Made by a program: the position numbers and the translations under genes
From: Takakia lepidozioides
Taxonomy: Eukaryota; Streptophyta; Takakiopsida; Takakiales; Takakiaceae
Direction of reading: 5' to 3'
Assembly (NCBI GenBank): GCA_030704615.1
Contig: CM060732.1
Span: 16,554,001 to 16,618,000 of the forward strand
Length of the DNA: 64,000 nucleotides
Notes under the pieces: generated by a model
The model's input: the letters and a program-made list of their open reading frames with translations, nothing else
The model's database searches: none
What the model was told of the DNA's origin: nothing
Shown here: piece by piece, positions 9,256 through 19,585 of the stretch
How the letters are laid out: every line of letters starts with the position of its first letter
Numbering within the stretch: the first letter of the stretch is position 1

Positions 9256-11201
9256 TTGGCTTTCCCCAACTGGTTTAAAACATCCTGAATTAATGGCATA
9301 GGGTAAGAGTCCTTTCTGGTTAAACGGTTTACTGGCCTAAAATCACCACAAAACCGCTTGGATCCATCCTTTTTTGGTGGAAGGGTAACTGGACACGACC
9401 ATTCTGAACTACTCTCTCTCATCTTGCCTTGTGAGATCAAAGTCTCAATTTGTCCTTGTACCTCGTTTTCCTCCCACTCTGATAGGCGGCTGGGACGACT
9501 TCTGCAAGGGGGAAAGCCTTGAGTATCAATTGTATGTTCCACCTCACTGCAATATCCTAAGTCAGCCTTGCTAAGAGCAAAATATTCCTGATTTGCTTTT
9601 AGCTCTTGCTCCAGCTCTTTCCTTTGTTCTGGAGCGAGCTCTGGGTTGATGTGTAGTCTGGATTTCAGACTTCTCCAACGACTCTCCATTTCTTCCTCTT
9701 GACTGGGTTCTAAACTCTTTCCCTCCACCTGGCTTACAGAGTTAGCTACTCTCTGTCTTTCCTCCTGTGTGACAACCTGATTCCAATCATGGAAATCATC
9801 CTCTATTTCTACGTTGTTGTTCCCTAGTTCTCCATCCCAAGCCTTCTGGTGAGCTTCCTGAATTATAGCGGCAGCCATGCTACGTTGGGTCTCTTCCTGA
9901 AGGAGTTCAGACATCCCTTGGTCTTCGAACAAGTCCTCCCCTAGGCTGACATCATCTATTATCTCCTCAACATCCTTCAGTACTGTATCTACCTCCTCAC
10001 TCTCTTCAGAACCTCCCATCTCCTCATCCTTATCAGATTTAGAGGTGTCAGAACCTGAGGATCCTTCCTCTGTGTCCTCATACTCTTCCTCTGGCTTTCT
10101 TTCTTTCTCCCACAAGCCTAGGTACTGCTCATCTGACGTCAGGGTTAAGACATTACCTGCTGACGTACTGCCTGCATACCGCACTCTGCTCTCGACCCCT
10201 CTATGGCAGGCTGTTCTGGTAACTGCAGGCTCATTGTAATTTATGGTGTGCAAAGGGAAGTGAGCAAAATCCTTTCCTGGCCCATAGCGCACACGAATTG
10301 TTTCAGCTTCGGTGTCAACTACAGCGCCAAACTTTTTGAGAAAGTCTAATCCCAGCAGCATGTGATATGTATCCGTGTTCACCACCATAAAGGACAAACG
10401 ATTGGTCAGCTCTCCTACTTTGACCTTGATGTCCTCAAGTCTGCCCATTGCAGTCTCAAGAGCACCAGAGGCTACTCTGTAATTTACATCCTTACTAGTA
10501 ATGACAGATCCCATCAGACCAAGATCCCTTACAGTACTCGCGGATATTACTGAGAGCATGGCACCTGTGTCAATCTGGCCTAATACTTGGTAATCTCCCA
10601 TTGTAATCATCACATGAAGTGCCTTTACTTTACCAGTATAAGCATATGAGATTGTGGGTTCAGCGTGTGCTGAGTACAAAGGTCTTGGTACATCCCTCAC
10701 AACTTCTACACTGTGAGTTGTCTCCCTTTGTTGTACCATTGCCCTTTCCACCACTTTGACCAGCCCTTTCAATTTGTCTAGCTCTCCAGGCACAGTCATG
10801 ATTAGATCCATGGGAGACAACAAGATTCTCCCTTTGTAGAAGTGGTTCAAGATTCTGGATTTTGTACCTCCTTCTATGGCAGTCTTGAAATTGTTCTTTG
10901 GGTAGATTTCACTCTTGGTCCTGCTTGGCTGTTCACTGCTCTCACTATTTCTTTCTGGTGACCCTGTAGGTTCAACAATCGGACTCTGGACAGGGATACA
11001 TGTCCTTGGAAGTCTGACTTCATTGATACTATTTTGTGACATCAGATTTGTCATTTCTGCGAGTACATCATCCTCATCATCATAGAACACATCTACAAAG
11101 TTAGTTCCCGGAGTTCCCATCATAGTCTGGTCGAGTTTTCTACTGCACTCACTCTCTGTATGCCCGAGTAGCTTGCAAAAGTTGCATCTCACACCACACA
11201 T
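9147..11201 (-). CDS. pol: Zinc knuckles, protease and RT N-terminus (family C pol, 5' part)
   Basis: Open frame that really starts upstream, near 11380, in the -1 frame of gag. Three consecutive CX2CX4HX4C knuckles are encoded between about 11300 and 11150 (CNVCHKEGHIAAYC, CDKCHRFGHSTEMC, CNFCKLLGHTESEC). The aspartic protease lies near 10300-10630, with the active site QIDTGAMLSVIS. A long acidic linker follows. Reverse transcriptase starts near 9580, with the blocks PPKKDGSKRFCGDFRPVNR, DSYPMP and FSALDLQSGFWQIKM. The frame is lost after AVITK because a run of A residues is one base short, and it stops at 9147. The rest of RT continues in another frame, so this copy cannot make intact RT. 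Confidence 0.88.
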   Translation of the reverse strand: MCGVRCNFCKLLGHTESECSRKLDQTMMGTPGTNFVDVFYDDEDDVLAEMTNLMSQNSINEVRLPRTCIPVQSPIVEPTGSPERNSESSEQPSRTKSEIYPKNNFKTAIEGGTKSRILNHFYKGRILLSPMDLIMTVPGELDKLKGLVKVVERAMVQQRETTHSVEVVRDVPRPLYSAHAEPTISYAYTGKVKALHVMITMGDYQVLGQIDTGAMLSVISASTVRDLGLMGSVITSKDVNYRVASGALETAMGRLEDIKVKVGELTNRLSFMVVNTDTYHMLLGLDFLKKFGAVVDTEAETIRVRYGPGKDFAHFPLHTINYNEPAVTRTACHRGVESRVRYAGSTSAGNVLTLTSDEQYLGLWEKERKPEEEYEDTEEGSSGSDTSKSDKDEEMGGSEESEEVDTVLKDVEEIIDDVSLGEDLFEDQGMSELLQEETQRSMAAAIIQEAHQKAWDGELGNNNVEIEDDFHDWNQVVTQEERQRVANSVSQVEGKSLEPSQEEEMESRWRSLKSRLHINPELAPEQRKELEQELKANQEYFALSKADLGYCSEVEHTIDTQGFPPCRSRPSRLSEWEENEVQGQIETLISQGKMRESSSEWSCPVTLPPKKDGSKRFCGDFRPVNRLTRKDSYPMPLIQDVLNQLGKAKWFSALDLQSGFWQIKMDDRDISKTAVITKRDCMNG

Positions 11202-11344
11202 TTCCGTGGAATGCCCGAACCGGTGACATTTGTCACACTTAGCTGGGGTTCTTCCTTCAAGACAATATGCAGCTATGTGACCTTCTTTGTGACAAACATT
11301 ACAAAGGCGAACACGAGGTGGTGTTCTAGATCCCGAGCTTTCTC

Positions 11345-11992
11345 CTATGACTGGTCCCCTATCAAAGTACTTCTGTAGGGTAGATCAAGTCTTCTGTCCA
11401 CAGGGTTGACAAACACAACTGACTCATCTGTATCATCTCCTTCCAATGGCTCTAGAGGTATTTCCCCTAACTTTCCCAGGCCCCTTTCAATCTCAATGGC
11501 TGTGTCAAGTGCTTCCTCTACATCAAGGAAGCGCCTGCCCAGCATTACTCTTGCTATTTCTGGTCTCAAACCCGCTGCAAATCTTCGCCTCTGTTCCAAA
11601 TCAGACGCCCCACTTCTTATAAATAACCGGTTCAACCTATCAAAGTATGTTTGAACCCTTTGTCTACTCTCCTGTTTGATGGTATCCATTCTTAGCCTGA
11701 TTTCTGCCAAGTCAATGATACCAAACTTGGCTGAAATGGCTGCCCTGAAATCTTCCCAGTTGTCTGGCCTAGGGTTTTGTTTACGGTACCATTCATCAGC
11801 CTTGGCTCTCAGGTTGAGCCTTGCTACTTTGAAAGTTTTGTCCTCATTTAAATCCCTGACATCTGCCTCCATCTGAATTCTTTCCAGCCAGTCGTTCACA
11901 TCCTCACTATTCCTACCATGATAAGGCACGTCTATGCTAGTTGGACTGGTCATTCTTCTATACTCTACTCGAAGTTCAAACTGTTTCAACAC
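11345..11992 (-). CDS. gag: Gag capsid domain (family C)
   Basis: 215 codons. Residues ~25-170 match the plant retrotransposon Gag (capsid-like) family: a DVNDWLERIQMEAD helix, FKVARLNLRAKADEWY, then QRVQTYFDRLNRLFIRSG and an FAAGLRPEIARVML block. It packages element RNA into virus-like particles in the cytoplasm. The frame ends at a TAG (11345-11347). The nucleocapsid knuckles lie downstream in the -1 frame, with about 40 bases of overlap. Gag is undamaged here. The annotated start uses the first in-frame codon of the open stretch; the ATG at RRMTSP a little downstream is equally possible. Confidence 0.88.
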   Translation of the reverse strand: MLKQFELRVEYRRMTSPTSIDVPYHGRNSEDVNDWLERIQMEADVRDLNEDKTFKVARLNLRAKADEWYRKQNPRPDNWEDFRAAISAKFGIIDLAEIRLRMDTIKQESRQRVQTYFDRLNRLFIRSGASDLEQRRRFAAGLRPEIARVMLGRRFLDVEEALDTAIEIERGLGKLGEIPLEPLEGDDTDESVVFVNPVDRRLDLPYRSTLIGDQS

Positions 11993-12024
11993 CTAATTCT
12001 GACTCTAATTTTCCTGCAACTCCC

Positions 12025-12348
12025 TTAATGCTGACCTCTATACCACTCCCACTGTCCATTTCGCAATATCTCTACTCTACCTCCCCATGTCACCTCTCGT
12101 GCCATGGTATTTATCTTCTCCCACCTTCCTAACTCTCTTATCCAAAGTGCTATGGTTGTTCTTCCACCAGTATGTATCACTCTAAGACATAAATCACCAT
12201 TAGCTATTCTCCAAGCAGGGTTGAAGAAGTACAAACAAGGGTCTGCGTGGGCATTTGGTGTGCGTCTGCTGAAGCAAATCAGCACATCTCCAATGCTTGG
12301 TTCATCAAGAATCAGTGTGTGGTCTCTGCCTGCCATCAAACCATCCAA
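12025..12348 (-). CDS. Leader ORF between primer site and gag (family C)
   Basis: 107 codons starting 45 bases from the primer site and ending before gag. The product contains LILDEPSIGDVLICFSRR, an AHADPCLYFFNPAW block and an RELGRWEKIN block rich in Trp and Arg. No Gag, protease or envelope motif is visible, and no signal peptide or membrane segment. Its position, size and freedom from stops suggest a real leader protein, or an N-terminal extension of Gag reached by read-through or reinitiation. It is unrelated by eye to the pre-gag ORF of the family-B element. Function unknown. Confidence 0.5.
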   Translation of the reverse strand: MDGLMAGRDHTLILDEPSIGDVLICFSRRTPNAHADPCLYFFNPAWRIANGDLCLRVIHTGGRTTIALWIRELGRWEKINTMAREVTWGGRVEILRNGQWEWYRGQH

Positions 12349-12392
12349 TACCAGTCAAGATCCCTAGCTAGTAGAAATCAAGATTTAACGAA

Positions 12393-12404
12393 GCTCTGAT
12401 ACCA
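12393..12404 (-). promoter_or_regulatory. Primer binding site, initiator-Met tRNA
   Basis: On the minus strand the sequence TGGTATCAGAGC directly follows the 5' LTR. This is the standard plant retroelement primer site complementary to the 3' end of initiator methionine tRNA. It fixes both the orientation and the inner LTR border. Confidence 0.92.
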
Positions 12405-14657
12405 AAAGAAGGGGCGTGAATCCCCTTCTGGTTAATCCTTAAGCTGTGGTCCTCCCCTCCCCCCAGTTGATTGTGCCCAGCAAAGGAAAGGAGCGTTCTT
12501 ACTCTGTCCAACCATCGTCACACGGCTATATGGGTTTTCCTTCAGGTTCGTTCGTGATCAGAGTTTACGGAATCCTCATCCACGCCGCAGCGGAAGAGAA
12601 GACATGGATGGGGAGTTTTTGAATTGTTCTTGCTCTCGGTTCTACTTCTATACAACAGCCTGGCCCTATGATCACGGCGCCAACAGTGTTGGCGTGATCT
12701 TTTCTGTGATGCAAGCAGCCCAATGGTAGCGGTAAACAGGACCCTTTGTGTGAAGCCCCCTTGAGCAGTGACACGTCGGAAATCCCCTTTTGTAATGGTG
12801 ACACAGATTTAGGAGAAGGCAGCTCAGGTCTTCTTGAACTGCAGAGGCACTGATTTCATTCATGGTTCAGGTTTTCTTCATCTCATCTCCCCAAATTGGC
12901 CATCCCCCCCATCAGCCCTTTTGCTGAACAGCTCTCTCATTTCCCAACTCCCCTTTTCTCTCTCTCTCTCTCTCTCATCCCTTTTTCGTCTGTTTCTCTA
13001 TCTCTGTCTATGTCTACAGGCTCCTCACTTCTTCATAGCAGCACATCTATCATGTAATGCAAATGCACACTCTGCCAAGCATCCAGTGCAGCCAGCCTTG
13101 AAGTCATCCTCGGTCTCTCAAGACACAACCATCCTCTTCATCAGTCTCTCTCTCCCTCTCTCCCTCTTGTCCCTTTCTTCTCTGTTTCTCTCTCTCTCTC
13201 TCTCTGTCAATGTTCAACCCTTCACACTACCTTTTTCCAAAGAACCCATTGCCCAAACAGCTCTCATCCCTTCTTCAGGTTTCAACCAAATACCCCAACA
13301 TCCCTCTTTTCCCTTCAACTGTGTCACGCAATTGTTCATATCCTGACACCATACTTAGATCACCTTATCCTTTCTATGTTTTCAACAGTTCCAGCTAACC
13401 CTCATTTGATCTCTCCAGGCAAACAAGCTAGATTTACATTGGTTTCAGTGCATCACTACCCACGGCAGCATTGTGTGCAGGTTTATAACACTGAAACAAG
13501 ATTCAAGAATGAAGACAACAGTGACCATTCTGATTTCAGTGACAAACAGTCTCTCTCTCTCTCTCTCTCTTCACTCATTTCTCTTACTGACATCACAACA
13601 TCAGGTGCATCCATCCTTTCCATGTTCTGGTTTGAAGTCCAGAGTCTCCATTCCATTTCCAAAAACCTTTTCCTCTATCACATGTCTCCACCTTTTCTCT
13701 TCTACCAAGATGCAGTCCTAAATCTACCAAAAGCAATCTCTAAGTTTCAACAAAAAAAGGCCAACAGTCCACAGACTTATCTGTTTTTATCCTCTAGTGA
13801 AGCGGTGGGTCTGCCTGTCAAGGTGGCACCTCGCCATCGCCTGTCAGCAGCCACTTCAACCTTTTCTCCTTGTCTTGATTCCAGTCTTTATCATGCCATG
13901 ATGGCTCCTCTTCATCCCTTGGAACATCCTGTGGCTTGCCCACTAAATTGCTCTATGCAATTCCTTCTTACGAATCGACCTGGTCCTATAACAAGAAGAC
14001 ACAAAAGCAGCTAGAAGCTTGATGACAGAGAACCTGAGATGCCATACAACCAGCACTCCACATGTTTTATCCCCCCCATTGATTGTGCCCAGACTCTCTT
14101 CCTTGTGCTTCCAGCAGCTGGCCGTTTTCCTTGCTTGCTCATCTGCCCATAACTGTCATCTTCAAGGCAATGGCGGCAACGGTGGTGCGCCGCTCTCCTT
14201 ACATGCTCCTATCTCCTGGAATTGATCATCACTCCGAGAGAGGCGGCACCGCTTCCCTTTACACAGAATACCAAGCAGAGGCACTTAATGCCGCTTCCTA
14301 AACCAAGCAAAATCCCACAGCGTAGGTACAACCTCCCAACAACAGGCTGCCGTGCCAACACCACTGCTCGCAGCAGCTGCTACGAGTCACCCGTCATCTT
14401 CCTCTTTGTTTTTCTCAACCCGTGATTTTAGGTTAAGCACCAGTGATGAAAACGTTCATCGCATGGATGAAAATACGCACTGTCATGACTTAGCCATTTT
14501 TTCTCCTGGCAAAGCATAAGCTCAGTGTGCCCATGAAATTACCTGCATGCAGGGATACATCCCTCCTGCAGTTGGGATAACGGGCACTCCTATTATGTGA
14601 TGTAGGTCTTAACGGTAAAACAAAGATGTAATGTCACTCCCCTGCATTCACACTACA
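12405..14657 (-). repeat. 5' LTR of family-C element
   Basis: A 2,253-bp copy of the left LTR, nearly identical. Its outer end is complete (CACACTACA), but its inner end, next to the primer binding site, lacks the nine terminal bases found on the outer end of the other LTR: the sequence goes from the primer site directly into AAAAGAAGG. It must drive transcription leftward, since gag and pol are on the minus strand. Confidence 0.95.
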
Positions 14658-14661
14658 TGAC
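14658..14661. repeat. Target-site duplication TGAC, right copy
   Basis: TGAC follows the LTR end CACACTACA directly and matches 3320-3323. Confidence 0.75.
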
Positions 14662-14700
14662 TCCCGTCTGACGTCGATAGATGTGATTCGGGCACGACAT
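14662..14700 (-). pseudogene. 5' part of the ORF split by the family-C retrotransposon
   Basis: Thirteen codons from an ATG at 14700 up to the target-site duplication. The frame is also open upstream of this ATG for roughly 30 further codons, so the true start or an upstream exon may lie further right, in the satellite flank. It continues in frame into 3319-2811 once the element is removed. The product is unknown. Confidence 0.4.
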
Positions 14701-14806
14701 GGCCTCACGACACAGCACGAACTCAAAGCAGGGAGGAGATGGGCACAACAGAGAAGAGTGAAGATCAAAATGAGAGCAAGGCCTCCCTCACCGTAAGGTG
14801 GGTATT

Positions 14807-15000
14807 TGCTCTCCGGAGCCCAATTTCGGCGCCGTTATTGGATGGAGTGCGGAAGCTTCAGCCGAGAATTTTGTTTCCGCAGGTCAATTTTGGCACCATT
14901 ATTGGTTGCAATCCCCAGCCTTCAGCCGGGTATTTGGTTTCCGGACCCAATTTCGGCGCCGTTATCGGCTGCACTCCGGTGGCTTCTATCGACGAAGGTA
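14807..15000. repeat. Short tandem repeat carrying TTTCGGCGCCGTTAT
   Basis: Three ~70-bp units, each containing CCCAATTTCGGCGCCGTTAT or a close variant (near 14820, 14885 and 14950). This forms the left edge of the large satellite region. Confidence 0.65.
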
Positions 15001-15009
15001 GGAAGGTAA

Positions 15010-15830
15010 TTCCTCGCTCAGAATTACCTGCAGGAAGGTAATTCATCGCTGAGAATTACCTACAGGAAGGCAATTCATCGATCAGAATTACCTGCAGGAA
15101 GGTAATTCTCAGCGATGAAATACCTGCAGGATGAAAATTCGGCGCAGGATTTCGATCCATCCGGGATTCCAGTAACCTGCTAGATGGAAATGCGGCGCCG
15201 AATTTCCATCCATCCGGGAATCGAATTACCTGCTGGACGGAAATTCGGCGCCGAATTTCCAATCATCCGGGATTCCACTTACCTGCTGGATGGAAATCCG
15301 GCGCCGAATTTCCATCCATCCGGGATTCGAATTACCTGCAGGATGGAAATCCGGCGCCGAATTTCCATCCATCCGGGATTCCACTTACCTGCTGGATGGA
15401 AATCCGGCGCCGAATTTCCATCCATCCGGGATTCCACTTACCTGCTGGATGGAAATCCGGCGACGAATTTCCATCCATCTGGGATTCGAATTACCTGCAG
15501 GATGGAAATTCGGCGCCGAATTTCCATCCATCCGGGATTCCACTTACCTGCAGGATGGAAATCCGGCGCCGAATTTCCATCCATCCGGGATTCCACTTAC
15601 CTGCTGGATGGAAATCCGGCGCCGAATTTCCATCCATCTGGGATTCGAATTACCTGCAGGATGGAAATCCGGCGCCGAATTTCCATCCATCCGGGATTCC
15701 ACTTACCTGCAGGATGGAAATCCGGTGCCGGATCTCCATCCATCCGCTCTCCGACCAACCTTGCGGATGGAAATCCGGTGCCGAATTTCCATCCATCCGC
15801 TCTTCGAATTACCTGCATGACTGGAAAAAT
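15010..15830. repeat. 53-bp satellite array
   Basis: About 15 head-to-tail units with a 53-bp period, each consisting of GGATGGAAATCCGGCGCCGA, then ATTTCCATCCATCC, then a GGGATTC spacer and TTACCTGC. Each unit contains a palindrome centred on GGCGCC. Variants differ mainly in the spacer. All three plus frames stay open for 150-250 codons because 53 is not a multiple of 3 and the unit lacks stops; these are not genes. Confidence 0.9.
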
Positions 15831-17735
15831 GGCGCCGAATTTCCGATTTTGGTGCCAGTCAAATCTGGGACTTAGCCATTTTCGGCAACGAAATGGAAAA
15901 AATGTCGCCAAAAAAAAAAAAAAAAACAAAACAAAAAAAACTCCATTTTTCTAGTTCGGGGCCGAAAACGGCTAAGTCCCAGATCTGACTGGCACCCAAA
16001 ATCGGAAATTCGGCGCCATTTTTCCAGTCATGCAGGTAATTCGAAGAGCGGATGGATGGAAATCCGGCGCCGGATTTTCATCCATCCGCTCTTCGAATTA
16101 CCTGCATGACGGAAATTTTGCGCGCCGACTGACCTGGTGGATGGAAATCCGGCGCCGGATTTCCATCCATCCGCTCTTCGAATTACCTGCATGACTGGAA
16201 AAATGGCGCCGAATTTCCGATTTTGGTGCCAGTCAGATCTGGGACTTAGCCATTTTCGGCAACGAAATGGAAAAATGTCGCCAAAAAAAAAACAAAAAAA
16301 AAGAAGCCATTTTTCTAGTTCGGGGCCGAAAACGGCTAAGTCCCAGATCTGACTGGCACCCAAAATCGGAAATTCGGCGCCATTTTTCCAGTCATGCAGG
16401 TAATTCGAAGAGCGGATGGATGGAAATCCGGCGCCGGATTTTCATCCATCCGCTCTTCGAATTACCTGCATGACGGAAATTTTGCGCGCCGACTTACCTG
16501 GTGGATAGAAATCCGGCGCCGGATTTCCATCCATCCGCTCTTCGAATTACCTGCATGACTGGAAAAATGGCGCCGAATTTCCGATTTTGGTGCCAGTCAG
16601 ATCTGGGACTTAGCCATTTTCGGCAACGAAATGGAAAAATGTCGCCGAAAAAAAAAAAAAAAACAAAACAAAAAAAACGCCATTTTTCTAGTTCGGGGCC
16701 GAAAACGGCTAAGTCCCAAATCTGACTGGCACCCAAATCGGAAATTCGGCGCCATTTTTCCAGTCATGCAGGTAATTCGAAGAGTGGATGGATGGAAATC
16801 CGGCGCCGGATTTTCATCCATCCGCTCTTCGAATTACCTGCATGACGGAAATTTTGCGCGCCGACTTACCTGGTGGATAGAAATCCGGCGCCGGATTTCC
16901 ATCCATCCGCTCTTCGAATTACCTGCATGACTGGAAAAATGGCGCCGAATTTCCGATTTTGGTGCCAGTCAGGTCTGGGACTTAGCCATTTTCGGCAACG
17001 AAATGGAAAAATGTCGCCGAAAAAAAAAAAAAAAAAAGAAGCCATTTTTCTAGTTCGGGGCCGAAAACGGCTAAGTCCCAGATCTGACTGGCACCCAAAA
17101 TCGGAAATTCGGCGCCATTTTTCCAGTCATGCAGGTAATTCGAAGAGCGGATGGATGGAAATCCGGCGCCGGATTTTCATCCATCCGCTCTTCGAATTAC
17201 CTGCATGACGGAAATTTTGCGCGCCGACTTACCTGTTGGATTGAAATACGGCGCCGGATTTCCATCCATCCGCTCTTCGAATTACCTGCATGACTGGAGA
17301 AATGGCGCCGAATTTCCGATTTTGGTGCCAGTCAGATCTGGGACTTAGCCATTTTCGGCAACGAAATGCAAAAATGTCGCCGAAAAAAAAAAAAAAAAAA
17401 AAAGCCATTAAAAAAAAACTCATTTTTTCTAGTTCGAGGCCGAAAACGGCTAAGTCCCAGATCTGACTGGCACCCAAAATCGGAAATTCGGCGCCATTTT
17501 TCCATTTCTGGGCCCAGTCAGATCTGGGACTTAGTCATTTTCGGCCCCGTACTGGATAAATCGCGCCGAAAAAAAAAAAAAAAAAAAAACGATATTTTTC
17601 TTGTTCGGTGCCGAAAACGGCTATGTCCCAGACCTGACTGGCACCCAAAATCGGAAATTCGGCGCCATTTTTCCAGTTCTGGGCCCAGTCAGATCTGGGA
17701 CTTAACCATTTTCGGCCCCGAACAGGAAAAATGGA
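15830..17735. repeat. ~366-bp higher-order array of nested inverted repeats
   Basis: About four large units; the A-runs inside them are at ~15910, 16285, 16650, 17020 and 17385. Each unit alternates two hairpins. The first has ~56-bp arms from GGCGCCGAATTTCC through TCTGGGACTTAGCC, around an A-rich loop. The second is a nearly perfect ~80-bp palindrome centred on GGCGCCGG, with arms including GCAGGTAATTCGAAGAGCGG. Derived from the same motif as the 53-bp array. Confidence 0.88.
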
Positions 17736-17736
17736 A

Positions 17737-18238
17737 GTTGAAGACTCCCACAAGCTGAAACCATATTCCACACATGCACCACTTGCTTCCTTAACACCCG
17801 AGCTCTTCTTGAACTCCTCAAACCCTGCAACACTTGCAGAATAAGAGCTTCTTCACAAGCTCTCAAACTTTCAATGATGCTCTTCTTGAAGACCTCCTCT
17901 TGTACATAAACACCACAAGACTTTCTTCTTGCAAACCCTGCAATAGCTTGTAACTTAAGAGCTATCTATCAAGCTCTCTTCCACACACAAGTGTTAACTA
18001 TGCTAACACCTTGCACTTATAGATGTAAGCAGGTCTTCTTCTAGTGATACGGAAATGGTGAAAAGAGGAGAAACCATTCTATCACGTTATATAAGTCAAG
18101 CCAATGGCACCTTTGCTAAAAGACTCCACCATACAGACCTCACCCACTCTCCATCTCAAGTACTAGAGCGACTTTCAATTGGCTCAACTTTTGTTTGACC
18201 ACATGTTTTTTGAAAGCAGAGGCATAGCCAGTGGGTAC
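17737..18238. other. Unique insertion inside the inverted-repeat array
   Basis: About 500 bp with no GGCGCC motif, containing several CTCTTCTTGAA and AGAGCTTCTTCACAAGC-like words. The inverted-repeat array resumes on the far side. It is probably a separate insertion; no terminal repeats could be identified and no coding region was seen. Confidence 0.45.
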
Positions 18239-18374
18239 TTTCAGGGCCGAAAATGGCTAAGTCCATAGGGTGGCTGGTACCAAAATCGGAAATTCGGCGC
18301 CATTTTTCCAGTTCCGGGCCCAGTCAGATCTGGGACTTAGCCATTTTAGGCCCCGAACTGGTAAAATGGCACTG

Positions 18375-18417
<43 letters not shown>

Positions 18418-18549
18418 GCCATTGTTCTAGTTCGGGGCCTAAAATGGCTAAGTCCCAGATGTGACTGGCACCAAAATCAGAAATTCGGCGCCATTTTTCC
18501 AGTTCCGGGCCTAGTCAGATCTGGGACTTAGCCATTTTCGGCAAGTAAA
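18239..18549. repeat. Inverted-repeat relic with a 43-base A run
   Basis: Two more copies of the GGCGCC/TCTGGGACTTAGCC hairpin arms around a pure A run (about 18375-18417), detached from the main array by the insertion at 17.7-18.2 kb. Confidence 0.75.
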
Positions 18550-18706
18550 TGCAATAAAATGTTGCATTTCAAGTCCACTGGTGCCACATTCCAACTTCAC
18601 ATGACCCTATTTCCGTGCCTCCTAACCCTATTTCCGTGGACTTACAATGGTCTGCTCATGCTTTTTTTTTTTCCGCTCATGCTCATGCCGCTCATGAAAT
18701 AGCAGC
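18550..18706 (-). repeat. GCTATTTCATGAGC repeat, family X copy 1
   Basis: A ~157-bp block nearly identical, in reverse orientation, to 53105-53262. On the minus strand it starts GCTATTTCATGAGCGGCATG, has a short poly-T/A tract, contains CACGGAAATAGGGT twice, and ends at CATTTTATTGCA. The flanks differ on both sides, which marks it as a mobile unit. Confidence 0.75.
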
Positions 18707-19585
18707 CCCCCCTCCACACTAACATATTTAAATACAAAGTTATGTCAAACTCCCTACGATGTTGCATGAAGAAAGCTCACCTTGTTGACAATATTGTCCC
18801 ACCGTTGTGGATCATATTTATAGAACTCCTGCCAGCGCTGTTCCTTGCTCCAAATCTGGCCCTCTTGGATGATTTTGCACCCACGATCCTCTCCCTGCAT
18901 CAACAGCTACCCCTCCCTCCACACTAACAATGCGTACATCATGCCTCTGCAGCTGCTACAGTGGCTTCCAGTTGACCATCTACCCATGCAGGTTTCTTAT
19001 AGCTATCCTTCCACATGGAATCATAGGTAATCTGGAGCTTGGAATCCGGCCATCTGTAAATTTAGGGACGACTCTGATAACAGGGAAAAACAGGCTGAAA
19101 TGTGTTGAAGAAGGTACCTTCATTAGCAGTCCCTTGTTCTATCAATTGCGCTGCTGCCGCTGCTATTTCCAGTTGACCATCTCCTACATTGTCCCACCAC
19201 TGACTGGGGTCAGAAAAGTATACATTCCTTGAAAGCTTCTCTCCATCTCTGTTATCTTTTTTTAGGTACTGTCATGCTGCCACCTCGGCAGTAACTTGCA
19301 AAATGACTCCAAAGCACCGCAGATCCACCCAACGAGCTAACTTACCGAATTCAATACATATGCTTCAGGGCTGAGTCTGATGAGAGGGAAAAACAGGCTG
19401 AAACAGGTCAAACCAGAAGGTGCCCTCAGGCTGAAATATGTTGAAGAAGGTACCTTCATCAGCAGTGCCTTGCTCTATCAATTGCGCTGCTGCCACTGCT
19501 GTTTCCAGTTGACCATCCACCCACATTGTCCGACCATTGACTGGGGTCAGAAAAGTGTCTCATTCCAAAGCTTCTCTTCATCTCT
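18707..19585. repeat. Unclassified repeats with a ~340-bp direct duplication
   Basis: The block near 19085-19235 (AGGCTGAAAT... GAAGAAGGTACCTTCAT... CCAGTTGACCAT... GACTGGGGTCAGAAAAG) recurs at about 19395-19560. A shorter related piece (CTTCCAGTTGACCATCTACC) lies near 18965. No coding region is convincing. This DNA leads directly into the LINE endonuclease frame at 19.59 kb and may belong to that element. Confidence 0.55.

Larger units (their letters stand above)
3324..14657 (-). mobile_element. Complete Ty3/gypsy LTR retrotransposon (family C)
   Basis: An 11.3-kb element read on the minus strand: 5' LTR (12405-14657), primer binding site, leader ORF, gag, three CCHC knuckles, protease, reverse transcriptase, RNase H, a second RNase H-like block, integrase, purine tract, 3' LTR (3324-5584). 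The order PR-RT-RH-IN places it in Ty3/gypsy, and the GPY module (PWEGPYDFLGYKD) near the integrase end supports this; no chromodomain is seen. The two LTRs differ by only about 14 substitutions over ~2.25 kb by eye (near 0.6%), so the insertion is recent. The pol region nevertheless has a frameshift in RT, two nonsense codons in integrase and a lost catalytic glutamate, so it is not autonomous now. Confidence 0.95.

Noticed and set aside
15010-15830. Regular short repeats resembling a CRISPR array
   Set aside because: The repeated unit is contiguous without unique spacers, and all evidence points to a plant nuclear genome.
15184-17758. Overlapping ORFs of 100-256 codons with DGNPAPNFHPS-type repeats
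   Set aside because: Direct consequence of a stop-free 53-bp satellite and its derivatives; no independent coding evidence.
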